This document shows positions 54,945 through 64,000 of a DNA stretch of 64,000 nt, piece by piece; the first letter of the stretch is position 1, and every line of letters begins with the position of its first letter. The stretch lies in NCBI GenBank assembly GCA_018333655.1, contig JAGXTJ010000008.1, positions 1-64,000 on the forward strand, given 5' to 3'. The notes below the pieces were generated by a model, which was not told the DNA's origin, did no database searches, and worked only from the letters and a program-made list of their open reading frames with translations. Position numbers and translations under genes: made by a program. Source of the DNA: Bacillota bacterium. GTDB lineage: Bacteria; Bacillota; UBA994.

Positions 54945-55629
54945 AGCGATCATCTCCTTCCTCAAAAATTTGCCCATCGAGAATGCGCACCACGCGCCGG
55001 GCATGCTGCGCGACACTGGGGTCATGGGTGATCATGATGATGGTGCGACCTAGCGCATTAAACTGCTTAAACAGCTCCATTACTTGCTGGCCCGTCTTTT
55101 GGTCGAGAGCACCTGTTGGTTCGTCGGCCAGAATAACGGCCGGCTCCGTGACCATGGCCCTGGCAATGGCTACACGCTGCTGCTGCCCGCCTGAAAGCTG
55201 ATTGGGCCGACTCAGGGCTTTATGTGGGATACCGACTGCTTCTAGGGCGTTCATCACTCTGTCTCGCCGTTCAGCCAGCCCAAAATGGCTATAAATCAAA
55301 GGCAACTCAATATTAGAGAACGCTGTTAAACGAGGCAACAGCTGAAAGTTCTGAAATACGAAGCCTACTTTCTTGTTGCGAATACGAGCTAGCTGCGGTT
55401 CTGTCAAGTTAGCCACTAACACTCCGTCTAGATGGTACTCTCCACGCGTCGGCACATCGAGACAACCTAGAATATTCATGAGCGTGGTCTTGCCAGAGCC
55501 CGAGGGACCAAGTATAGCGAGCATTTCGCCCTGTCGCACCTGCAAGTTAACTTGGCGCAGGACGCCTTGCTCTTCATCACCCACAAAGTAGCTTTTGTCC
55601 ACGTCTACGAGTGAAATTAACTGTGTCAT
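54910..55629 (-). CDS. MacB/LolD-like ABC transporter ATPase
   Basis: Start ATG 55629 (MTQLISLVDVDKSYFVGDEE) follows AGGGAG; the longer ORF upstream overlaps the adaptor gene. The 239-residue ATPase shows GPSGSGKTTLMN, LSGGQQQRVAIARA, ILADEPTGALD and ITHDPSVA. It overlaps the permease start by 35 bases. Confidence 0.92.
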   Translation of the reverse strand: MTQLISLVDVDKSYFVGDEEQGVLRQVNLQVRQGEMLAILGPSGSGKTTLMNILGCLDVPTRGEYHLDGVLVANLTEPQLARIRNKKVGFVFQNFQLLPRLTAFSNIELPLIYSHFGLAERRDRVMNALEAVGIPHKALSRPNQLSGGQQQRVAIARAMVTEPAVILADEPTGALDQKTGQQVMELFKQFNALGRTIIMITHDPSVAQHARRVVRILDGQIFEEGDDRYAQGSSRDVSR

Positions 55630-55639
55630 AGTCATCTCC

Positions 55640-56533
55640 CTAGCGCTGTCCACGCATGGGCCCCGGCATCCCCGGTGTTTCCGGTGGCTCAGGCTTAGCA
55701 AAGCCCACCACTTCACCTTCGTTAAGGCCACTGGTAACTTCCACTTGCCTGCCGTCACTCAGTCCTATCACCACTGACCGCCGCTCTAAGCGACCCTCTG
55801 CGTTCTGCACAAACACGAGGGGTTTCTCTTCCTCATAGAACACCGCGACTATGGGTACAACCAAGACGTCACTAGCGCGTGCCGTCTCAACTCTAATTTC
55901 AGCCGACATACCCACCAAGAGCCCCTCCGGGTTCGGCAGGGATACTTTCACGGCAAAGGTGGTAATACCGCCAGATAGCACGCCCTCCCGCGCGATACTG
56001 GTGATGCCCCCCGTAATTTCTTCATCTCGCAGGGCGATAATATCAACGGTGGCACTTTGTCCGTGCTGCAACTTAGCGATGTCTAGCTCATCGACCTGCG
56101 CCGTGATTTCGAGTTTGGCAAAGTCAGTTATCTCCACAAGTCTAGCGCCAGGGTTTACCCACTCGTTACGCCGCACCAAGAGCAAGGTTACTTCTCCGTG
56201 GCGCGGGGCGGTAATCGACTTGCCATCACCCATGCGCAACAGAACTTGGCCCTTAGTCACTGTGTCGCCTAGAGCTACAGCAAGCTCTACAACTTGCCCG
56301 CCGCTAGGGGCAAAGACAACTTCTTCATCTACCGGTGCGACGCGCCCTGTGCCGGTAACCGTCCGGGCTATGACACCTCTGCCTACGGTGTGAAACTCAT
56401 ACGCGGCGTCCTCACTCTGGCCTGCATTGCGAAACACAACGAAGGCGCCGACGGCTAGTAGCACCCCAAGCGCTACTCCTAAGTACGTATACTTGCTCTT
56501 CTTTTTGGCTGGTCTACCATTGTTCATTTTCAT
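55640..56533 (-). CDS. Periplasmic adaptor-type (MacA/HlyD) subunit of the efflux pump
   Basis: The 297-residue protein (or 295 from ATG 56527) has a membrane anchor (about 15-35), a lipoyl-like hairpin part with VAPVDEEVVFAPSGGQVVEL and GDTVTKGQVLL, and a beta-barrel (TFAVKVSLPNPEGLLVGMSAEI). It bridges the ABC permease to the outside of the Gram-positive envelope. It is first in the adaptor-ATPase-permease-RR-HK operon. Confidence 0.88.
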   Translation of the reverse strand: MKMNNGRPAKKKSKYTYLGVALGVLLAVGAFVVFRNAGQSEDAAYEFHTVGRGVIARTVTGTGRVAPVDEEVVFAPSGGQVVELAVALGDTVTKGQVLLRMGDGKSITAPRHGEVTLLLVRRNEWVNPGARLVEITDFAKLEITAQVDELDIAKLQHGQSATVDIIALRDEEITGGITSIAREGVLSGGITTFAVKVSLPNPEGLLVGMSAEIRVETARASDVLVVPIVAVFYEEEKPLVFVQNAEGRLERRSVVIGLSDGRQVEVTSGLNEGEVVGFAKPEPPETPGMPGPMRGQR

Positions 56534-56580
56534 CTCGCCTTTCCATAGGGGATAACAATAGTTTAGACCTACCAGATGAA

Positions 56581-59229
56581 CTAAATGTGAACATATTTGC
56601 TCGTAGTAAAAGTGGTCGGAAAGGAAACGTTAAAGCGCGTGGTGCCGTCACTGCTGGCAAAATCAATCGTGGCGTGGTGAGTTCTGGCGATGGCATAACA
56701 GACTGCTAAGCCCATACCGGTGCCATGTTTCTTAGTTGTGAAGAAGGGTGTGCCTATCTGCGCCACATCTTCGGCACTAATGCCCCCGCCATGGTCGGTA
56801 ATGGCCAAAGTAACCGTATCCCCGATGTGCGCCGTACTGATAGTCACGGTTCCTCCTTGTGGCGAAGCCTCCAGAGCATTGCGCACTAGGTTTACCACCA
56901 GAGCCCTTATTTCGACTTCGTTCAGCACGAGTTCAGGCACTTCGCCTAGTTCGAGCCACACCTCTTTGTCTTCTAGTTCGGCGTCTGCCTGCAGAGCAGG
57001 CCACAGCGCCACGAGGATATCATTAAGCTGGAGCGTTACCAAGTCTATGTGGCGCCCGCCAGACAGCGTCATGAACTCTGTAAGTAAAGCATTGATGCGG
57101 TCCATCTCAGAAATAAGCAGCTTGAAGTGCGAGGTATACCCGGCTAACTCGGGACGTCTAGCAAAGAGTTGCAAGAAACCTCGCACCGTAGTCAGAGGGT
57201 TGCGTAGCTCATGCCCTATTCCTTTGGCGATTTGACCCACATAATTTAGGCGATCGAGCCGAAACAGCTCATAAGCGTGGCGAGTCTCCTTGGTTAGGTC
57301 GCGCACAACCAAGACTACCCCGTAGAGGACATGTGAGTAGTGCCGCAAGGGAGACAGCGTCACCATGGCCTTGATGGATGCGCCATTCTGATGTCTGAGC
57401 TCCGTCGTCATAACGCTAGGCGATTGGCCGTCATGAACAGCAGCAAAGATTTCGTCCCATTGCTGGTGACCACCACCGAGTACGCGGGCAAAATTATCTC
57501 CCTGCACCTTGTCCTGGTCATACCCTAGCATGGCAGTGGCTGCGCTGTTCCAAGTCAAAATGCTGCCATCCCGCTTAGTTGAGATAATGGCATTACTCGA
57601 CTGCGTGACGAGCAAGGCCAGCCTCTCTTCGGCTGTGCGTGACTCGGCTCTCTGCGTGATGTCACGGCTAACTTCCAAGTAGACGTCTACGAGCCCATCT
57701 TCATGCCGATGAACTGATATATCACACTCCACGATGATGCTTACACCATCTCGCCGTAGGCGAGCTTGCTCTCCCCTCCACTGCCCCGCAGCACGCAGGG
57801 CGGTATGCACTTCTTCGCGCACCCTTTCACCTTGTGGAAATATTTCATGGTGATGTTTCCCCATGGCTTCACTCCTGCTCCAGCCATAGGTGCTCTCCGC
57901 TGCCATATTCCAGTATTCCACTTCACCTTGGGCATTGTAGACGATGATGGAATCATAGACGGCATCAAGCAGCTCAGCTTGCTCGCGTAGCAACTCTTGT
58001 TGCGCTAAAAGTTGAAGTTCTGCGTTCTTGTCAGGGGTGATATCGCGCAGGGTGGCATAAATTGCCTGCTCCTCGACCATGGCGACGAAATTAACCGCCA
58101 CCCAGCGCAGAGCACGGCCCTCTCCGCTCACAGACACCACGCTAGCCCTGCGGCCACCGCACCTACTAAGTTCAAGCAGTGCCTCTTGGCCCACGCAATG
58201 GTCGAAGGGGTCTAGTAGATCCCATAGTGATGTGCCCTCTCGTCCTTCCTTGGCCTCTGCGCAGAGAAGTTTCCACGCCGCATTACAGTGCCGAATTGCT
58301 CCACTAGGAGCCATCACTAGCATGGCATCTGGTGATAAATCAAAGAACAGGTCTAGCTGGCGCGTGGCCTGCTTAATGGCCGTAATGTCGTCTAGCACAG
58401 CCAGCTTGCCCGCGCGCCCCTGCGGAGACAAGAAATCCAAGACGCGCCAATGATAGTAGTAATCACCCTGTGGGGTAGTAATACGACCCTCCCTCTCTGC
58501 CATCAACCCCCATGGGGGTGCCTCTAGCTCTAGGGCAACAGTTTGCTCCCTCTCCTCAGATGAGCGGGATGGGTTAAGGCTCCACCACTCCCCAGGGCGC
58601 TCGCGCAGCAGCAGCCTTAGTGGCATAGAAGCTAAGGCCGCCTCAAACATGGCCACGGCCGCCAGGCGTTGCCTAAGCGAGTAGAAAATCTTGAAAACCG
58701 CCACCGTACCTAGCGGTGTCAGGATGAGATTTGGCAACAGGGTGGCACGCAAAACAGAGATGCCCATCGGCAGTACGGCCGAGGATGCGAGAACGACCGC
58801 GGCCTTGGCTAAGCCCAAGTAGAGGCCGAAGAAGAACAAGGTACGGCTAGTGGGTGTTTGCCCCCTAGCGACCTGCCGACGTAGGGCCAGACCACTTAGC
58901 GTATAGATTAAGATGCTGGCCACGCCGACCCACATCGCTTCCCCCCCGCGCAGGAGGCGGTAGGCGCTACTTATGAGCACGGCGAGCGAGGCAGTAAGCG
59001 TGCCCCCCGTAAAACCAGCCAGAGCTAGAACAACATTGCGGTAGTCAAGAAACCATCCACTCATGCCCTCCATCGCGGTGGCCATGCTCAGCACTGTGGC
59101 CACACCAAAAACAACACCCCAGACCCAGTCAGATGCCTTGCGATGCGATGCCAACGCTAGAGCAACACCAATCAGGCAAACACCGACTACGATGAGCAAA
59201 TTTATGGCCAGAGGGAGTATCAGCTGCAT
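56581..59229 (-). CDS. 5TM-PAS sensor histidine kinase, copy 1
   Basis: The 882-residue protein has a 5TMR-LYT-like N-terminal membrane domain (about 1-185), several PAS domains (about 225-630, e.g. DAMLVMAPSGAIRHCNAAW, DSIIVYNAQGEVEYWN, NAIISTKRDGSILTWN), then HisKA with GIGHELRNPLTTVRGFLQLF and HATPase with NALEASPQGG, DHGGGIS and GTGMGLAVC. No response regulator is adjacent, so it is an orphan. PAS-rich orphan kinases of this style feed sporulation phosphorelays in relatives; that is inference. Confidence 0.87.
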   Translation of the reverse strand: MQLILPLAINLLIVVGVCLIGVALALASHRKASDWVWGVVFGVATVLSMATAMEGMSGWFLDYRNVVLALAGFTGGTLTASLAVLISSAYRLLRGGEAMWVGVASILIYTLSGLALRRQVARGQTPTSRTLFFFGLYLGLAKAAVVLASSAVLPMGISVLRATLLPNLILTPLGTVAVFKIFYSLRQRLAAVAMFEAALASMPLRLLLRERPGEWWSLNPSRSSEEREQTVALELEAPPWGLMAEREGRITTPQGDYYYHWRVLDFLSPQGRAGKLAVLDDITAIKQATRQLDLFFDLSPDAMLVMAPSGAIRHCNAAWKLLCAEAKEGREGTSLWDLLDPFDHCVGQEALLELSRCGGRRASVVSVSGEGRALRWVAVNFVAMVEEQAIYATLRDITPDKNAELQLLAQQELLREQAELLDAVYDSIIVYNAQGEVEYWNMAAESTYGWSRSEAMGKHHHEIFPQGERVREEVHTALRAAGQWRGEQARLRRDGVSIIVECDISVHRHEDGLVDVYLEVSRDITQRAESRTAEERLALLVTQSSNAIISTKRDGSILTWNSAATAMLGYDQDKVQGDNFARVLGGGHQQWDEIFAAVHDGQSPSVMTTELRHQNGASIKAMVTLSPLRHYSHVLYGVVLVVRDLTKETRHAYELFRLDRLNYVGQIAKGIGHELRNPLTTVRGFLQLFARRPELAGYTSHFKLLISEMDRINALLTEFMTLSGGRHIDLVTLQLNDILVALWPALQADAELEDKEVWLELGEVPELVLNEVEIRALVVNLVRNALEASPQGGTVTISTAHIGDTVTLAITDHGGGISAEDVAQIGTPFFTTKKHGTGMGLAVCYAIARTHHATIDFASSDGTTRFNVSFPTTFTTSKYVHI

Positions 59230-61829
59230 GGCGCGCTCCCCTCCTCTTTAAGCTCACGTGGGAAGGCAACCGTAAAAACCGTGCCCAGAGGGGTGGACAG
59301 GAAACTGATCGTGGCATTGTGCAAGACAGCGATACTTTCGCACACGGTCAGGCCCAGCCCTGAATGACCAGGGCGGGTGGTAAAAAAGGGCGTCCAGACT
59401 TTGTCGTGGATGTTCTGGTCAATGCCCGTACCCTCGTCTTTTATCAAGAGCAAGATGGAGGACTCGGTCTGCTCTGTCGCTATGGTCAGAGTACCGCCCT
59501 CTGGCATGGCCTGCAAGCCATTGCGGGCGAGGTTCGTTACGAGTTGCCGAATACAACTTGTACATAGCAAGAGTTGCTCTGTCGCGCTCTGCGCTAGCTT
59601 AATATGGTGTGTATTCTTGAGGCCCTCCGCTACCAGAAGAGGCACTGCCTCTGCCACGATGTTATTTAACTGCGCAGGCTCTCTTGCCATATCGCTAAAC
59701 CCTGCCAAGGCCAAGAAGCTGGTGACAACCTTCTGGGCAGATAGTAAGTCATCCTGCACGATATCTAGTTGTGACTTAACTACCTCAAAAGCCGGATAGG
59801 TACGAAAGAGCTGCAAAAATCCTCGCACAGTGGTGAGCGAGTTACGCAACTCGTGGCCAAGGCCCGCGGCGATTTGGCCACTGACATTGACCCGATCAAC
59901 GCGTAACTTCTCTCGCTCCATGAGCCGCTGGGCGGTCACGTCATTCACCAGCATGGATATAGTTCGCAGAGCGGGCTCTGCCCCTCCTAGCGGTGAGAAG
60001 ACGGCCGAAGTATAGACGGCCGTGCCGGCCTTGTGAGGCAGAACGTCACGGCAACCCTCTGTAGTATGGCCGCTCCTTGCGGCCGCGAGGGCGGCGTCGA
60101 CTGCAGGCCAGGCCTCTGGCAGGCAGAGCTCCTGCAACCTTCGCCCTACAATTTCACTCGCAGTATAACCAAGAATCTGCTCGGCACCCTTGTTCCAGGT
60201 GAGCACGGTACTGTCTTCCGCCAAGCTCACTACGCCGTCATCCGTACTTTCCACGACTGCCGCCAAGAGCCTTCGTCTCTGGGCATCTTGCAGGGCGGTC
60301 GTATAATCGCTACAAATTTCGATTATCTTAACCGCTTCGCCTGTGGCGCTACGACTTAGTGTCCAGCGCGCCAGAATTATAAGCGGCCTGCCTTCTTGTG
60401 TGGTGCGACAAATGACCCCTTGCCAATGCCCTGCCGTCAACAGCTGCTCTTTGATCTCGCCAAGAGGCTGTGGGTACCTCGTAGCCAAAAGATCATCGAC
60501 CTGAACATGGCGCCAATTGTTAAAATCAGTGGCATAAAGGGTGCCAGCGGCTTCGTTGGCCGAGAGTAATCTTAGAGAAAGATCGTAAACCAGTATGGCC
60601 TCTTGCACTAAGTTGAGCAACCGCGCTTGATTGCTGTGCTGTCTAATTTGCTGCACCAAGCGCTCTTGGCGCTCTGTATATTGGTGAATATTGTGCACCA
60701 CCACATGTACGGCATTTTCTGTGGGGGAGTACACTCCTGACCAGGAAAGCCATAACTCTCGCCCTTTGGCAGTGATGACGCGTACTTTTCCGTAGCGCGG
60801 AGCCATATTTCCAGAGGCCAGCGCCTGCCAAATGTCGGCTAGCTCGCTTATATCTCGGGGAGAAATAAAGTCTAAGAAATTCTTCCCCACTAGGTCGCTT
60901 TCGCTGCGTTCCAGCATTTGCGCCACAGCCTGATTGACCCACAGTACCTCGCCTGAAACATGTAGTACTGCGAAACCGTGTAGGGATAAGTCGAAAAACT
61001 GCTGGAGTTGACTTTGCGCGGACTTAATAGCGGTTACATCGCGAAATAAGGCCATCCACCCGCTATCAGCCATGGGCAGAGTTAGTCGCGACACCCTGAG
61101 CAAAAACACCTTTCGCTCGCCGGCCACTTCACAGGCGATTTCTGCCTCTCCCACCTCTGCCTGCCCTAAGCCGCGTCTTCTCGCCGCCATCAACTCCTGC
61201 CCAAGGCTTGCCGAGAGCGCTTCCTTTTGTGCTAGGACAGGGCTGGTGTAGCTAATGACGCCACTACCGTCAATAAACATGACATAGCCTGAAGTGCGTA
61301 AAAAAGCAGTTATCACCGAGTAGCTGTAACCACGCAGAGCCAAGTACCAACAAAGTAGCGCACTGAGCACCATGCCGCCCGCGGATAGCAGGGCCTCGCC
61401 AGGCAGACTTCCTGGCACCGTCAAGAAGAGGGCCGCAGGCCACAGGCCGACTATGGCCTCCTGCCAGCGCGGCGTCACTACTCCTTTACTTGCCACAAGC
61501 CCCCATATCGCAGCTATGAGAACAGAGCGCGGCATGCCGACCACTACATTGCCTAGTAAGGCTGCCACCGTTTGCCCGCTCACGATGGATAGTAAGAGAG
61601 CAGGTAAACCCCCGAAGTAGGCCGCGCCAAAGTATACAAAGTGGGGGAACACTAAGTAACCATCTACGTAGGGCATGCCCATAGCGACAAAGGCCGCGAC
61701 TAACGCAAACAACATGGCCTTTACCAAGCGCGTTTGTTTGTAGAAGACAAACACGGTGATTAAACTTACTAAGCCGACACTAATACTGGCTGTCACAGCG
61801 TTTACGTATAGCTCTTTAACAATGATCAC
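59220..61829 (-). CDS. 5TM-PAS sensor histidine kinase, copy 2
   Basis: The 869-residue paralogue has the same order: 5TM sensor (about 1-190), PAS repeats (about 195-620), HisKA with GLGHELRNSLTTVRGFLQLF, and HATPase with NGLQAMPEGGTL, DEGTGIDQ and HSGLGLTVCESIA. It overlaps copy 1 by 10 bases, so they are co-transcribed and probably arose by tandem duplication. The Pro after HELRN is Ser here. Confidence 0.87.
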   Translation of the reverse strand: MIIVKELYVNAVTASISVGLVSLITVFVFYKQTRLVKAMLFALVAAFVAMGMPYVDGYLVFPHFVYFGAAYFGGLPALLLSIVSGQTVAALLGNVVVGMPRSVLIAAIWGLVASKGVVTPRWQEAIVGLWPAALFLTVPGSLPGEALLSAGGMVLSALLCWYLALRGYSYSVITAFLRTSGYVMFIDGSGVISYTSPVLAQKEALSASLGQELMAARRRGLGQAEVGEAEIACEVAGERKVFLLRVSRLTLPMADSGWMALFRDVTAIKSAQSQLQQFFDLSLHGFAVLHVSGEVLWVNQAVAQMLERSESDLVGKNFLDFISPRDISELADIWQALASGNMAPRYGKVRVITAKGRELWLSWSGVYSPTENAVHVVVHNIHQYTERQERLVQQIRQHSNQARLLNLVQEAILVYDLSLRLLSANEAAGTLYATDFNNWRHVQVDDLLATRYPQPLGEIKEQLLTAGHWQGVICRTTQEGRPLIILARWTLSRSATGEAVKIIEICSDYTTALQDAQRRRLLAAVVESTDDGVVSLAEDSTVLTWNKGAEQILGYTASEIVGRRLQELCLPEAWPAVDAALAAARSGHTTEGCRDVLPHKAGTAVYTSAVFSPLGGAEPALRTISMLVNDVTAQRLMEREKLRVDRVNVSGQIAAGLGHELRNSLTTVRGFLQLFRTYPAFEVVKSQLDIVQDDLLSAQKVVTSFLALAGFSDMAREPAQLNNIVAEAVPLLVAEGLKNTHHIKLAQSATEQLLLCTSCIRQLVTNLARNGLQAMPEGGTLTIATEQTESSILLLIKDEGTGIDQNIHDKVWTPFFTTRPGHSGLGLTVCESIAVLHNATISFLSTPLGTVFTVAFPRELKEEGSAPCS

Positions 61830-61916
61830 CTCTTGATTGTGCCAAGTTTACACCGGAGAGCGCCTCAAGTACAATAACAGTGTAGCTAGTCAAGAAAATA
61901 ACGGAGGGGGAAAACC

Positions 61917-63692
61917 ATGACTGCGCGTCAAAATTGGGACCTAGATTCCATCTTCTCAGGCGGTAGCAACTCGGCACAGTATGCAACATATCTTGAAAGC
62001 CTACAGAGTGACATACGTGATTTTCTAGCCGCAGTTTCTACGGAAAAGTTAGGAGCCACAGACTGCGCTGCGGCTCTCAAGAAGGTGCAGCTACTAACAA
62101 ACCGCATGCGCCACGCGGGGGCTTTTGTGGGTTGCCTAGCAGCCCAGAATGTCAAGGACGACAAAGCCAAACTTCTCGGGGCGAAGGTGCGAGCCATCGG
62201 TGCCGGCTTGGCCTCGGTCCTAACTAACCTCGACAAACACCTGCTGCTACTAGACGAGACCGATTGGCAACAACTTTTGGCTGACCCCGAACTTACGCCT
62301 CTAAAATTCAACCTAGACGAGCGCCGTCGCCGCGCCAAGGCGAAAATGCCGGCGGCACAGGAGACCCTGGTTAATGACCTTTCTGTCGACGGCTATCATG
62401 GATGGTCCAGCCTCTACGACACGGTTGTAGGGCGCATGACCATACCCATCGAGCAAGGCGACAAAACTGTGCACGTTTCCCCTGGCCAAGCTGCCAACAT
62501 GATGGTCAGCCCAGACCGCGCCTTTCGCAGCCATGTCTTTAGGCGATGGGAAGAAGCCTGGGCCAAAGAGGCAGATTTCTCTGCCTTGGCCCTAAACAAC
62601 TTGGCCGGCTTCAGGTTAAACTTGTACCGCCATCGAGGGTGGGAAGATGTCCTCGCGGAACCGCTCGACTACAACCGCATGGAGCCCGAGACTCTCGCGG
62701 CCATGTGGACAACCATTAACAATAACAAGTCCAGATTAATCACCTATCTCGAGCGCAAGAAAAAACTCCTGGGGACGGGCGTACTAAGCTGGCATGATGT
62801 AGCCGCACCGAGCACGACAACTGGTGGCAAGATGCCCTTTGATCAGGCTGCCGATTTTATTGTGAAACAGTTCCGTAAAGTTGACCCTTACATGGCCGAT
62901 TTCACCGCCGCTTGTTTCACCAAAGGATGGGTTGAAGCCGAGGATCGCCCCGGCAAGCGACCAGGTGCGTTCTGCACTACCTTCCCCGAAAAACAAGAGT
63001 CGCGCGTATTCATGACCTATTCTGGAACTATGAACAATGTCGCCACCCTGGCCCATGAGCTAGGCCATGCCTTTCATCAGGCGGTAATGAACGACCTGCC
63101 CCCCATGGCGCAGCAGTATGCCATGAACGTCGCCGAAACTGCCTCTACTTTTGCCGAGGTCATAGTGGCTGACGCCGCGGTCGCACAAGCCCACGATAAA
63201 GTAGAAAAATTAGCCCTCATTGAAGACAAACTCGAACGCGCCGTCACCCTCTTGATGAATATCCAATGCCGTTTCCTGTTCGAGACCCGCTTTTATGCCG
63301 AACGCCAGGCGGGCCCAGTGAGCAAGGAACGCCTCTGTGAACTTATGGTGGAGGCGCAGAAAGAGGCCTTTGCCAACAGCCTCGACGAATATCACCCGCA
63401 TTTCTGGGCGGCCAAACTTCACTTCTTTAATACCGGAGTCCCCTTCTACAACTTCCCCTACACTTTCGGCTACCTCTTTGCCACCGGGGTATACTCTCAG
63501 GCTGCTAAAGAAGGTCCCTCCTTCGCCGCGAAGTATGTGGCCTTGCTGCGCGATACCGGCAGCATGAAGGTAGAAGACCTAGCCAAACGTCACCTCAATG
63601 TCGACTTATCGCAGACCGAGTTCTGGCAAGCGGCTATCGACTCCGCCTTGTCGGAGCTAGATGAGTACCTACTCCTTACAGCGACCGATTAA
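61917..63692 (+). CDS. pepF: Oligoendopeptidase F (M3 family)
   Basis: The 591-residue cytosolic zinc peptidase has the HExxH motif as HELGH at residues 380-384, with downstream Glu in NVAETASTFAEV. The N-terminal helical domain and the C-terminal catalytic fold are full length. It follows a GGAGGGGG ribosome site. It degrades short peptides and fits the amino-acid-fermenting lifestyle. Confidence 0.92.
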   Translation: MTARQNWDLDSIFSGGSNSAQYATYLESLQSDIRDFLAAVSTEKLGATDCAAALKKVQLLTNRMRHAGAFVGCLAAQNVKDDKAKLLGAKVRAIGAGLASVLTNLDKHLLLLDETDWQQLLADPELTPLKFNLDERRRRAKAKMPAAQETLVNDLSVDGYHGWSSLYDTVVGRMTIPIEQGDKTVHVSPGQAANMMVSPDRAFRSHVFRRWEEAWAKEADFSALALNNLAGFRLNLYRHRGWEDVLAEPLDYNRMEPETLAAMWTTINNNKSRLITYLERKKKLLGTGVLSWHDVAAPSTTTGGKMPFDQAADFIVKQFRKVDPYMADFTAACFTKGWVEAEDRPGKRPGAFCTTFPEKQESRVFMTYSGTMNNVATLAHELGHAFHQAVMNDLPPMAQQYAMNVAETASTFAEVIVADAAVAQAHDKVEKLALIEDKLERAVTLLMNIQCRFLFETRFYAERQAGPVSKERLCELMVEAQKEAFANSLDEYHPHFWAAKLHFFNTGVPFYNFPYTFGYLFATGVYSQAAKEGPSFAAKYVALLRDTGSMKVEDLAKRHLNVDLSQTEFWQAAIDSALSELDEYLLLTATD

Positions 63693-63700
63693 GCTAGCGA

Positions 63701-63738
63701 AGCCCCCACTAGATTAAGAAGTGGGGGCTCTTTCTTTA
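63701..63738 (+). terminator. Terminator after pepF
   Basis: AGCCCCCAC (63701-63709) pairs with GTGGGGGCT (63721-63729), followed by CTTTCTTTA. It lies between pepF and the convergent binding-protein gene. Confidence 0.85.
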
Positions 63739-64000
63739 CTCCTCGCCGCCCCGGTAGGCGCCGCGCAAGAGCAGCACCCCCTGCGTCGAGCTCTGTATTC
63801 CACGGATACTAGTGTGTACGGCTGCCAAGCGCGTCGGGTAGAAGAGAAAGATGCGGTTAGCTTCTTGGTACAGCGTTTCCTGTATCTCTTCATACTCCGC
63901 TAATGCTGCGCTAAGATCGAACAATTGCTCTGCGTACAGGAGCCTGGCCTCTAGTGAGGGACTGAGTGCTAATTCCGGGTCACCCCGCAAGGCCTCACCC
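63736..64000 (-). CDS. Family 5 peptide-binding lipoprotein, C-terminal end (5' end beyond window)
   Basis: The minus strand stays open to the right edge, giving the last 88 residues (RLLYAEQLFDLSAALAEYEE, then YQEANRIFLFYPTRLAAVHT). This matches the C-terminal helix and strand of extracellular solute-binding proteins of the DppA/OppA type. The short ORF starting at 63990 is only part of the gene. Uptake of peptides suits the neighbouring pepF. Confidence 0.7.
   Translation of the reverse strand, partial: GEALRGDPELALSPSLEARLLYAEQLFDLSAALAEYEEIQETLYQEANRIFLFYPTRLAAVHTSIRGIQSSTQGVLLLRGAYRGGEE

Noticed and set aside
1-64000. CRISPR array, rRNA operon, prophage or replication origin
   Set aside because: I saw no regularly spaced repeats, rRNA segments, phage structural genes or dnaA-type boxes.

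Overview
The window comes from a moderately GC-rich anaerobic Gram-positive bacterium of the Firmicutes (Clostridia-like). The evidence is a glycine reductase (Stickland) operon behind a tandem glycine riboswitch, a full selenocysteine pathway (selA, selB, selD, tRNA-Sec), FeoAB, many AGGAGG ribosome sites, LytS-type and PAS kinases, and no outer-membrane genes. Placement is inferred from gene content only.

Layout. 1-5354 is an accessory, AT-richer island: an XRE/TPR regulator, a broken radical SAM/SPASM maturase, an unlisted 39-aa Cys-rich precursor peptide, a peptide ABC exporter and a frameshifted CPBP-family membrane protein. A duplicated fragment of the regulator start plus its operator (653-754 and 4404-4504) brackets the cassette. 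5399-7920 holds an OmpR-type two-component system and a DUF2680 secreted protein. 8017-16562 (minus) is the glycine reductase operon: promoter, tandem glycine riboswitch with terminator, comFB-like gene, grdX, thioredoxin reductase-thioredoxin fusion, thioredoxin, grdE, grdA, grdB, hairpin, grdC, grdD. 16604-23465 (minus) holds selenium metabolism: LysR regulator, selD, then trxB-selA-selB-tRNA-Sec. 23525-24477 is fur-csoR-metallochaperone. 24555-30000 carries a PAS kinase with a receiver-GGDEF protein, a ThiF/MoeB-like enzyme and a nicotinate phosphoribosyltransferase. 29997-34201 has an MFS exporter and a DtxR-like regulator divergent from feoAB. 34275-39274 (plus) is pantothenate/CoA synthesis: coaX, coaBC, a DUF2520 dehydrogenase, panD, panB, panC. 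39266-42794 has a YbjQ-like protein, a large GGDEF/HD-GYP protein and a gntP remnant. 42896-51346 has an acetoacetyl-CoA reductase/thiolase pair, a dicarboxylate symporter, a deoxyhypusine synthase homologue, and cstA beside a LytS/LytTR pair. 51560-64000 has a small CxxC protein, a two-component system with a MacAB-like efflux operon, two tandem 5TM-PAS kinases, pepF and the end of a peptide-binding protein.

Four genes are read through an in-frame UGA and are therefore selenoproteins: grdA (Sec42), grdB (Sec351), selD (Sec12) and a 69-residue heavy-metal-associated protein (Sec13, replacing the first Cys of GMTCxxC). These were split or missed by ordinary ORF calling. The selenium genes and the glycine reductase genes form one functional neighbourhood: SelD, SelA, tRNA-Sec and SelB supply Sec to GrdA and GrdB, and the thioredoxin system regenerates GrdA.

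The strongest candidates for something undescribed are the Cys-rich RiPP cassette with its frameshifted maturase, and the selenocysteine metallochaperone in the fur-csoR operon.
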